From positions 55,417 to 119,416 of the forward strand of contig JACAAY010000002.1 in the NCBI GenBank assembly GCA_013377095.1: a stretch of 64,000 nt of DNA, given 5' to 3'. Numbering within the stretch: position 1 is the stretch's first letter; every line of letters starts with the position of its first letter. The DNA is from Desulfuromonadales bacterium (lineage in GTDB: Bacteria > Desulfobacterota > Desulfuromonadia > Geobacterales > Pseudopelobacteraceae). The translations under genes were made by a program, and so were the position numbers. Positions 1-6,536 of this stretch are shown piece by piece. The notes below the pieces were generated by a model that was given only the letters and a program-made list of their open reading frames with translations, was not told the origin of the DNA and did not search any database.

Positions 1-49
1 ACAGTGTTGTCAGCGCGGCGCAGAGGAGCAGTTTCAGTACATGCTTCAT
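1..49 (-). CDS. N-terminus of an exported protein (partial)
   Basis: The reverse strand carries ATG at position 49 behind a good GGAGGATT ribosome site. The first 16 residues are Met-Lys-His followed by a leucine/alanine-rich stretch, which is the start of a signal peptide. The reading frame stays open to the edge of the window. It lies 54 bases downstream of the OmpH-like gene on the same strand, so it probably belongs to the same operon. It could be a second Skp-like chaperone or another envelope protein, but too little is visible to say which. Confidence 0.6.
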   Translation of the reverse strand, partial: MKHVLKLLLCAALTTL

Positions 50-102
50 CTTCTGTAATCCTCCATTGGGTAGGGGCAGACTGTTCCTTGTTCTGGCAGC
101 AG

Positions 103-843
103 CTATTTCTTTTTCCACTTCTCATTCATCAGCTTGATGATTCCTTCGCTGACATCCTGGGCATCAACCTCGCTTGACACATACAGCATCTCCCGCTTGA
201 CCACCACCAGGGCCAAACCGTTGGCTTTGCCATACTCCATTGCGGCCTGCTCGATGGCTTCGGAGAAGGATTTGCCGAGACCCTCCTGCAAGGTCTGCAG
301 CTCTTTTTCAGCGCCCATACCGAATTTTTGAAAACTCTCCACCTTTTTCTGGAATTCCTTGGCCTTGGCATCCCGCTGCGTGGGGTTCAGGGTCGGGAAT
401 TGGGCTTCCAGAGCCGCTTTCTGTTTGTCGAGCTGCTTCCGTTTGGCCTGAATCTGCGTCTGGAACTTTTCCTGCTTCTGCTTGGCCTGGGCAGCGGAGG
501 CCTTGCCCAGACTGCTTTCCGCGCTGACGCGGGCGATGTCAACATAACCGAGTTTCAGTTGCTGCGGCTTGGGCGCTTCGGCGGTCTTTGGAAGCAGGGT
601 TAACCCAGGCACTGATGTCGCAGCCGGTTTTACGGCAGCCGGAGTCAGTGACGGAACCGCAGGGAGCGTAACTGGTGAAGTCGCCGGGGGAACGACCGGG
701 GTCGTGGGTGCGGGGGCGGTTACCTGGACCGGAGCCGTTGTTTTTGTTTCCGCTGCAGCGGGAGCGCTCTCCGCGGCCACTCCCAGGGACGGCAGGGTGC
801 AGATGAGAAGCGCAAGCAGGATCTTTGTACTTGTTCGTGACAT
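103..843 (-). CDS. OmpH/Skp-family periplasmic chaperone
   Basis: The product is 246 residues. A signal peptide (about 1-24) is followed by an unusually long linker rich in Ala, Pro and Thr (about 25-95) and then an OmpH/Skp domain (about 96-246). That domain starts with the typical LGYVDIARV strand, continues into a long Lys/Gln/Glu-rich coiled coil, and ends with the ALVVVKREMLYV strand and a basic tail. Skp-family proteins hold unfolded outer-membrane proteins in the periplasm, which suits a genome rich in porins and secreted cytochromes. The proline-rich linker is longer than in the enterobacterial protein. The family assignment is firm; the exact client set is unknown. Confidence 0.85.
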   Translation of the reverse strand: MSRTSTKILLALLICTLPSLGVAAESAPAAAETKTTAPVQVTAPAPTTPVVPPATSPVTLPAVPSLTPAAVKPAATSVPGLTLLPKTAEAPKPQQLKLGYVDIARVSAESSLGKASAAQAKQKQEKFQTQIQAKRKQLDKQKAALEAQFPTLNPTQRDAKAKEFQKKVESFQKFGMGAEKELQTLQEGLGKSFSEAIEQAAMEYGKANGLALVVVKREMLYVSSEVDAQDVSEGIIKLMNEKWKKK

Positions 844-950
844 GTGCGTTGACCTCGTGGGCAGATCAGGTCTGCCTGATGGATTTGATTGACCGCAAAA
901 GCATAGAACCTTTTCATGTGCGAGACAACAAACTTTTTATGGACACGAAT

Positions 951-2258
951 TCACAGCTCCAGCGCCCACCCCTTTCCCTGTCGTCTGACCCCCCCCTTCA
1001 AAACGCTCAGGAAGGCTGATCGCAGCCCGTCACTCAGGAGTGCCCTCTTCACCGGAGGAAGATTCAGGAAGGCTCCTACAAAGACCCGCAGAAAGGTCTG
1101 GTCGATCCTGCCGGGGTCGTCGAAAAGCAGGTTCTGCAGGGTGCCCTTTTCCAGGCTGTGCAGCATGATCCGTTCAAAGGTGGTTTCGGGGGGGATCACC
1201 CGCTGCTCCCGTTTGGTCAGTTTGCAGGCTCCCGTGGGGCATTTCAGTGCGCATACGCCGCAGCCAAGGCAAATGGTCGTTTCGATCACCGCATCCCGCT
1301 TCCGCTTCTTCCCAGGCTTTTCAACGGTGACCATGCTGATGGCGCTGATCGGACAGGCTTGCTCGCATCTGCCGCAACCGGTACAGGTTTCATCGGTGAT
1401 ACCGGCAATGAAGCCGGAGGTAACGATGATGTTCGTAAAGCCATGTCTGCTGATGCCCTGCAGGAGATAACAGCAGCAGGAACAGCAGTGGCAGACAAAA
1501 CGCATATTTTTTTGGACGTTATCTGCTGTCAGTACAAGCCCCAGATCCCGAGAGCGGGCAAAGTGATCTTCCATCTCACCTCTGCTGACCTCCCGCGCCA
1601 GCTTGTTCCTGATCATCATCTCAGCAGCAAAGCCGAACTGGGTACAGGATTCCAGGGGAATGTCACAGCCCTTTTCTCCGAGATGCAGCTTCTCGTGACG
1701 GCAGCTGCAGATTCCGATGGAGAATCTGTCAGCCTGCGCCACCAGTGCCGACGCTTTCTCGTAATCGAGGATTTCGGCATACTCCGCCTGCTGAACCGCT
1801 TCCTCGTATGGCAGAGCCCGAAACAGTGAAAACCGCGAGCCCGACTCCCAGTTCGCCGCGTAAAACGTATCGTCCATGTAGTCGTGCAGCAACCTGGCCC
1901 ATTCCCTGGTGTTCAGATCAGGTCCCACCCGCATCATGGTGAACTCGAAGATACCCACGATCATGGGTGAGGGGGTATAGCGGTATTCCCCCTGGATCCA
2001 GAGGTCCATCACCAGTCCTTTTGCGGTCATGCGCTCCAGCAGATGCCGCAAAGCGTCCGGCTCATACCCGGTGGCCAACTCCATCTGGCGGAGCGTGGAG
2101 AGGCCATAGGGCATTTTGACAACCACGGCAGCCTCATCCGGGGAGTACAATTCTTTCAGCACGGCGTACAGCTTGTCGTTCCAGGGAACCCGTATCTCCA
2201 GCCCATCGAGCTTTTTGCCCAGCTTGCGGAAAACGTCTTTCCCTGCGAGATGTCCCAT
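951..2258 (-). CDS. 4Fe-4S dicluster ferredoxin-type protein
   Basis: The product is 435 residues with no signal peptide, so it is cytoplasmic. The C-terminal half has two classical [4Fe-4S] motifs, CTGCGRCEQACP (about 290) and CLGCGVCALKCP (about 330). Ahead of them is a cysteine cluster, HCCSCCCYLL (about 255), and another at about 180-200 (CSCRHEK and GCDIPLESC). The N-terminal 100 residues look like a winged-helix-type fold (LSTLRQMELATGYEPDALRHLL), which may be structural rather than DNA binding. The start is backed by GGGGAG upstream. It is transcribed divergently from the leuA T-box leader. Proteins of this layout are common in anaerobic deltaproteobacteria as electron carriers; the redox partner cannot be told from the sequence. 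Confidence 0.8.
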   Translation of the reverse strand: MGHLAGKDVFRKLGKKLDGLEIRVPWNDKLYAVLKELYSPDEAAVVVKMPYGLSTLRQMELATGYEPDALRHLLERMTAKGLVMDLWIQGEYRYTPSPMIVGIFEFTMMRVGPDLNTREWARLLHDYMDDTFYAANWESGSRFSLFRALPYEEAVQQAEYAEILDYEKASALVAQADRFSIGICSCRHEKLHLGEKGCDIPLESCTQFGFAAEMMIRNKLAREVSRGEMEDHFARSRDLGLVLTADNVQKNMRFVCHCCSCCCYLLQGISRHGFTNIIVTSGFIAGITDETCTGCGRCEQACPISAISMVTVEKPGKKRKRDAVIETTICLGCGVCALKCPTGACKLTKREQRVIPPETTFERIMLHSLEKGTLQNLLFDDPGRIDQTFLRVFVGAFLNLPPVKRALLSDGLRSAFLSVLKGGVRRQGKGWALEL

Positions 2259-2366
2259 GGCTGCTCTCCCCTGTGGTTCCTGCGCATTGTTTATAGCATG
2301 GCCGCTGTCTGTATTCTAATGCCAAGTTCCGTCTCCGCAAAGCATTTACCCCCGAAAATAAACAGC

Positions 2367-2396
2367 TTGACTTTGTCCGGCTGTTTTTTTTATGAT
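2367..2396 (+). promoter_or_regulatory. Sigma-70-type promoter of the leuA leader
   Basis: TTGACT (2367-2372) and TATGAT (2391-2396) are separated by 18 bases. Transcription from here would begin just before the first conserved T-box stem at about 2410. The boxes match the consensus well; use in vivo is inferred. Confidence 0.7.
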
Positions 2397-2409
2397 CGTT
2401 CAACATACA

Positions 2410-2665
2410 GAGAGGCAATGACGAGGAGTAGTAGTCGTGGCAGGCTTTCCAGAGAGCCGGTGGGTGGTGCGAACCGGTAAGCATGTATGATGAACTCGCC
2501 TCCGAGCCGTTCCGGTGAACAGCGCAGCTGCTAGCCGGAGCCGTTCTCCCGCGTCAAGGGTGCTTTGAGGTCTGACGACTGTTTTCCGTCAGGCGAATTA
2601 GGGTGGTACCGCGAACGAGCACACAAGCCTTCGCCCCTTTTGTGGGGTGGGGGCTTTTTATTTTT
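2410..2665 (+). promoter_or_regulatory. T-box leader (leucine type) with terminator, upstream of leuA
   Basis: The leader has the expected T-box order. Stem I has the AGAGGCAATGACGAGGAGTA start and the CCAGAGAGCCGG and GGTGCGAACCGG elements. A specifier loop follows with CTC (Leu) at 2495-2497 in GAACTCGCC. The T-box motif AGGGTGGTACCGCG is at 2600-2613. A 13-pair terminator hairpin (2625-2656) ends in a T-run. In this family an uncharged tRNA pairs with the specifier and the T-box bulge and prevents termination. The CTC specifier and the leuA gene just downstream agree on uncharged tRNA-Leu as the signal. This is regulation of biosynthesis by tRNA charging in a Gram-negative organism. Confidence 0.95.
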
Positions 2666-2697
2666 CAGGGATACTGTGCACAAAAGGAGTGCTGGAA

Positions 2698-4254
2698 ATG
2701 GCGAATCAAACAAACACCGCTGACGAGCGCCGCTTGATCAGGATTTTTGACACCACGCTGCGGGATGGCGAACAATCGCCGGGCAACAGCATGAACATCG
2801 AGGAAAAGCTGCGTGTGGCCAAACAGCTGGAAAGGCTGAACGTGGATGTGATCGAGGCCGGTTTCCCCATCGCTTCGGAGGGAGATTTCGAGGCGGTCAA
2901 ACGGATCGCGCAGGCCTTGAAGACTCCCCAGATTGCCGGACTCTGCCGTGCCAGCGAAAAGGATATTGACCGGGCCTGGGAGGCGTTGCAGTATGCCGGT
3001 GAGCGGGCGCGAATCCATACCTTTATCGCCACCTCCGATATCCACATGAAGTACAAGCTGCAGATGGAGCCGGCCAAGGTTCTGGCGGCGGCGGTCAAGG
3101 CGGTCAAACACGCCTGCCGCTACACACCCAATGTGGAGTTCTCCTGCGAGGATGCGGTCCGCACCCGTCTACCGTTTCTGGGTGAGATGGTCGAAGCTGC
3201 CATCAACGCCGGCGCCACCACGATCAATATCCCGGATACGGTCGGCTATACCACCCCCTTCGAGTTCTTCAACATTATCAAATACCTGAAGGATAACGTC
3301 AGCAACATCGATCGGGCGGTCATCTCGGTGCATTGCCACAATGATCTGGGGTTGTCGGTTGCCAACTCCATCTTCGCGGTGCAGGCCGGCGCCGGTCAGG
3401 TGGAATGCACCATTAACGGTATTGGCGAGCGGGCCGGCAATTGCTCGCTGGAGGAGTTTGTCATGGTGCTGCGCACCCGTCACGATATCCTCCCCTACTA
3501 TACCAATGTGGCAACCGAGCAGCTGATGCCTTCCAGCCGTCTGCTGAGCACCATTACCGGTATCATGGTGCAGCCCAACAAGGCCGTGGTCGGCGCCAAC
3601 GCCTTTGCCCACGAATCAGGTATCCACCAGCACGGCATGATGATGGAGAGTTCCACCTACGAGATCATGACCCCCGAGTCGGTCGGCTTAACCGCCGGCA
3701 CTCTGGTGCTGGGCAAGCATTCCGGCCGCCATGCCTTCAAGAAACGGCTTGAGGAACTGGGGCACGAACTGGACGACGAGATGATGAATCGCGCCTTCGG
3801 CCGTTTCAAGGCGCTGGCCGATCTGAAGAAAGAGGTCTTTGACGAGGATCTGGATGCGCTGGTGGCTGACGAGTCGCGTGAAGAGGAGAAATTCAAGCTG
3901 GTGCTGCTGAATGTCTCCTGTGGTTCCCTGTCCGTTGCCACCGCCACAGTCAAGATGGAGATCGACGGCCAGGTGAGTCGCGCCGCCGAACTGGGCGACG
4001 GTCCGGTTGACGCCACCCTCAGGGCGATCAGAAAGCTGACCAAGACCAAAGCCAAGCTGGAGCATTTCCATGTCGGTTCGATTACCGGTGGTACCGATGC
4101 CCTTGGTGAGGTCACCATGCGTGTCTCCGACGGCAAGCACATCGTGGTTGGCAAGGGCTCTTCCACCGATATCGTAGAGGCGTCCGCCAAGGCTTTTGTC
4201 CATGCGCTTAATCGTCTGAGCAGTCGGCAGAAGCGGCTGAATGAGAGTTTGTGA
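2698..4254 (+). CDS. leuA: 2-isopropylmalate synthase
   Basis: The 518-residue enzyme condenses acetyl-CoA with 2-oxoisovalerate, the first committed step of leucine synthesis. The catalytic HMGL-like barrel starts with FDTTLRDGEQSPG (about 15-27). Metal-binding histidines lie in HCHNDLGLS, and HESGIHQHG is the second conserved block. The C-terminal LeuA dimerisation/allosteric domain (about 390-510) is complete. The ATG at 2698 follows AAAAGGAGT at the right distance; an in-frame upstream extension would run through the T-box terminator and is rejected. Expression is set by the T-box leader just upstream. The protein is full length for the family. Confidence 0.95.
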   Translation: MANQTNTADERRLIRIFDTTLRDGEQSPGNSMNIEEKLRVAKQLERLNVDVIEAGFPIASEGDFEAVKRIAQALKTPQIAGLCRASEKDIDRAWEALQYAGERARIHTFIATSDIHMKYKLQMEPAKVLAAAVKAVKHACRYTPNVEFSCEDAVRTRLPFLGEMVEAAINAGATTINIPDTVGYTTPFEFFNIIKYLKDNVSNIDRAVISVHCHNDLGLSVANSIFAVQAGAGQVECTINGIGERAGNCSLEEFVMVLRTRHDILPYYTNVATEQLMPSSRLLSTITGIMVQPNKAVVGANAFAHESGIHQHGMMMESSTYEIMTPESVGLTAGTLVLGKHSGRHAFKKRLEELGHELDDEMMNRAFGRFKALADLKKEVFDEDLDALVADESREEEKFKLVLLNVSCGSLSVATATVKMEIDGQVSRAAELGDGPVDATLRAIRKLTKTKAKLEHFHVGSITGGTDALGEVTMRVSDGKHIVVGKGSSTDIVEASAKAFVHALNRLSSRQKRLNESL

Positions 4255-4363
4255 TCCTTGTTGGGTAAATGTTGTTGCATAATCTTGATTGAATTTGTGT
4301 GATTGACGAGGGATGACCCCTTCAGGGGTGAGTTTTTAAAACTGGAGTATTGCTCGGGGATGA

Positions 4364-4407
4364 CCGGGGTATTGAATGTCAGATGACACTCGATACCCCG
4401 GTTTTTT
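4364..4407 (+). terminator. Intrinsic terminator after leuA
   Basis: A long hairpin with arms CCGGGGTATTGA and the complementary ATACCCCGG is followed by a T-run (4401-4406). A weaker hairpin (ACCCC/GGGGT, 4316-4329) precedes it. It separates leuA from the cytochrome region. Confidence 0.8.
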
Positions 4408-4482
4408 GTTGTTTTATAGGTGGTTACACAGCGGTCTTTTTTTAAATGAATATTGCTTCCAAGGATAAATAATCGACGTTTT

Positions 4483-4498
4483 TGTGATCCGTATCACA
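4483..4498. promoter_or_regulatory. CRP/FNR-family-type operator palindrome
   Basis: TGTGATCCGTATCACA is a perfect dyad (six-base arms) and fits TGTGA-N6-TCACA exactly, the consensus of the CRP branch of CRP/FNR regulators. It lies about 60 bases upstream of the GEMM riboswitch and must therefore sit at or near the promoter of the cytochrome operon. Possible -10 boxes (for example TACACT at 4506-4511) are not clear enough to tell activation from repression. Confidence 0.6.
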
Positions 4499-4546
4499 TT
4501 TGAGATACACTGTTTTAGTCGAGAATGGCATGCACGACATTTTCAT

Positions 4547-4670
4547 TTTCGATATGAAACCGATACTACTCAACCATTCGCGAGGATGGGGCGGAAAGCC
4601 TACAGGGTCTCATGAAGACAGCCGGGTTGCCGAAAATTCACCTGTTGATATTCGTCAGTCCGGTTTTTTG
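4547..4670 (+). promoter_or_regulatory. GEMM-Ib cyclic dinucleotide riboswitch (3',3'-cGAMP type) with terminator
   Basis: The aptamer has the GEMM-I core: the hairpin CCATTCGCGAGGATGG, then GGCGGAAAGCC, a second helix (GGGTCTCATGAAGAC) and GCCGGGTTGCCGAAA. At the position that is G20 in the Vibrio Vc2 c-di-GMP riboswitch this RNA has A (in ACTACTCAACC). That change marks the GEMM-Ib group, which prefers 3',3'-cGAMP in Geobacter. The aptamer strand CCGGGTTGCCG can instead pair with CGTCAGTCCGG (4653-4663) to form a terminator followed by a T-run. Ligand binding should therefore turn the genes on. The next gene encodes an NHL protein and the following three encode giant cytochromes. Confidence 0.9.
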
Positions 4671-4829
4671 TCGGACAACACCAAGCCGGATGATGCCGGT
4701 GATACAGAAATGGGTACCGTAACGGGAATATGGGGGTACAAGCAAAACATGACAATGCCAACTTTGGGTAAGGATCAGCGCATAAAAAAAAGCCTCGGCA
4801 ACCAGTTATCCGCCTGGAGACACTTCAGC

Positions 4830-6458
4830 ATGGCTTTTTGCAGTGGACTAATGCGCGTTATATTCCTTACCATGGTTGTCCTTCTCGGTCAGAATGTGCT
4901 GAGTGACTGTGCCTTCTGCGCCATTGCCCCGGTGGCCACGCCCCTCTCGGCTCTGACGGAAGGGGCCAGAACGCCGGTCAGGCTTGCCACTAATCAGGCT
5001 GGCGACATGTATGTGACCGACCCGCGCGGTGGCGGCATTCTCAGGTATAACAGTTCCGGTGTGCTGCAACAGACGATCAGTACCATAAAGAATATTTCAG
5101 GAATCGCTATTGCCCAAAACGGCGATCTGCTGGTCAGCCAGGGCTCGTCGGTGGCCGTGCTTGACAAGACAAGCGGTGTCCTGAAATCGAGCTTCGGCGT
5201 CTTTCAAAAGGCTAACGGAATAGCGGTTGATACCGCAGGTTCCGTTTATGTAACCGATAGTATCGACAACTGTGTGCAGGTTTTTTCCTCAGCCTATGCC
5301 CCGCTCAGTACCGGAACGGCGGCTGCGGGCAAACCGGTCAACAGCTTCGGGACCACCGGCCAGCTGGCCGGACAGTTCCTGCAACCGACCGGTATCAGTT
5401 ACGAAAAGATTGCCAATCAACTGGCGGTGGTGGATACCCTCAACGGTCGTGTGCAGTTCTTTTCGCCAACCGGCGTGTATCAGAAAACCATCGGTTCCTT
5501 TGGTTCCGGTCCACTTTATTTTACCTCTCCGCAGTCGATTGCCTTTGAATATACCAAGGACAACAGTTCCCTCAGTCGCCTGTATGTGGTCGACGCATTC
5601 CAGGGAACGGTGCAGGCCATCGACGCTGCCAGTGGCGCGTTCCTCAGCTACATCGGCGGTTACGGTCTGGCCAGCGGCAAACTTGTAGTGCCGTCCGATG
5701 TGCTCTACGACCGCTTCGACTCCAGTAATAACCGTCTGGTTGTGTCCAACGGCAACGGCAGTCTGGCACTATACGGTATTGACATGACCGGCGGATACTG
5801 CGGCCCGGCCAATAGGGGAACCTTTGGCGCCGCACCCGCAACCGCACTCTGCAGCAGCGGCAGCGCGACGAATTTCAGCGGTACTGGCCCCTGGAACTGG
5901 AGCTGCGTCGGCGCTGCCGGCGGGACAGTTGCAAGCTGTTCGGCGGCACTGCAGGGGGCTCCGGTTATGTACGCACTCAGTGTCACGCTCAGTGGTAGCG
6001 GCACGGTTACCAGTAACCCGGTGGGTATTGCCTGCTCAGGAGGCAGCTGCAGCGCGGGCTTTTCCCAGGGCAGCATCATCAGCCTGATGCCCACATCCGC
6101 TGCCGGTTCAGCTTTCAGCGGATGGTCAGGCGATTGCAGCGGAACAGGGAGCTGTGTCATCAACATGGCGGCAAACCACTCGGTTCAAGCCATTTTCGAC
6201 CTGATCCCCTTGGCCAGGGTCAACGGCGCTCCATTTGGTTCGCTCACCACCGCCTATGCGGCGGTGGGAATGGGTGGTATACTCGAAGCCCAGTCAGTCA
6301 CCTTTGTTGAAAACCTGACGCTCAACAACGGAGTTGTCTTCACCCTGCAGGGGGGCTTTGATCCGGCCTATGGAAACCGCGGCGGAACCACCACGCTCGA
6401 CGGGACGCTGGTTGTTTCGAGTGGAGGATTGATTGTGGATAGTATGGTGATAAAATAG
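4830..6458 (+). CDS. Exported NHL-repeat protein with divergent InlB-type repeat
   Basis: From the chosen start the product is 542 residues. After a signal/anchor helix (about 8-25) come NHL-type beta-propeller repeats (about 45-310; for example GDMYVTDPRGGG, GSVYVTDSIDN and NQLAVVDTLNGRVQFFS). A Cys-rich segment (GPWNWSCVGAAGGTVASC) follows, then a divergent InlB B-repeat (SAFSGWSGDCSGTGSC), and a C-terminal segment of beta-helix flavour. The open frame extends back to 4500, but that part is the riboswitch and terminator. ATG 4830 has GGAGA ten bases upstream; ATG 4851 is an alternative. It is the first gene under the cGAMP-type riboswitch and probably a periplasmic or surface partner of the cytochromes. 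Its direct function is unknown. Confidence 0.8.
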   Translation: MAFCSGLMRVIFLTMVVLLGQNVLSDCAFCAIAPVATPLSALTEGARTPVRLATNQAGDMYVTDPRGGGILRYNSSGVLQQTISTIKNISGIAIAQNGDLLVSQGSSVAVLDKTSGVLKSSFGVFQKANGIAVDTAGSVYVTDSIDNCVQVFSSAYAPLSTGTAAAGKPVNSFGTTGQLAGQFLQPTGISYEKIANQLAVVDTLNGRVQFFSPTGVYQKTIGSFGSGPLYFTSPQSIAFEYTKDNSSLSRLYVVDAFQGTVQAIDAASGAFLSYIGGYGLASGKLVVPSDVLYDRFDSSNNRLVVSNGNGSLALYGIDMTGGYCGPANRGTFGAAPATALCSSGSATNFSGTGPWNWSCVGAAGGTVASCSAALQGAPVMYALSVTLSGSGTVTSNPVGIACSGGSCSAGFSQGSIISLMPTSAAGSAFSGWSGDCSGTGSCVINMAANHSVQAIFDLIPLARVNGAPFGSLTTAYAAVGMGGILEAQSVTFVENLTLNNGVVFTLQGGFDPAYGNRGGTTTLDGTLVVSSGGLIVDSMVIK

Positions 6459-6536
6459 CGTGCAACATTTCAAGGGGTGGATTTGCGGGCATGGGCCGCG
6501 GAAATCGGGTCTAGTGTTGAAGATCAGGAGCCAGTT

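Noticed and set aside
2647..2697. Upstream start for leuA inside the T-box terminator
   Set aside because: These codons form the terminator stem and T-run; the ATG at 2698 has a good ribosome site and matches the family start.
4547..4670. c-di-GMP (GEMM-Ia) specificity for the first riboswitch
   Set aside because: The G20-equivalent nucleotide is A in both aptamers, which fits the cGAMP-preferring group better. Binding has not been tested.
4500..4829. N-terminal 110-codon extension of the NHL protein
   Set aside because: This stretch is the GEMM-Ib aptamer and terminator, and no ribosome site supports the early start. ATG 4830 has one.
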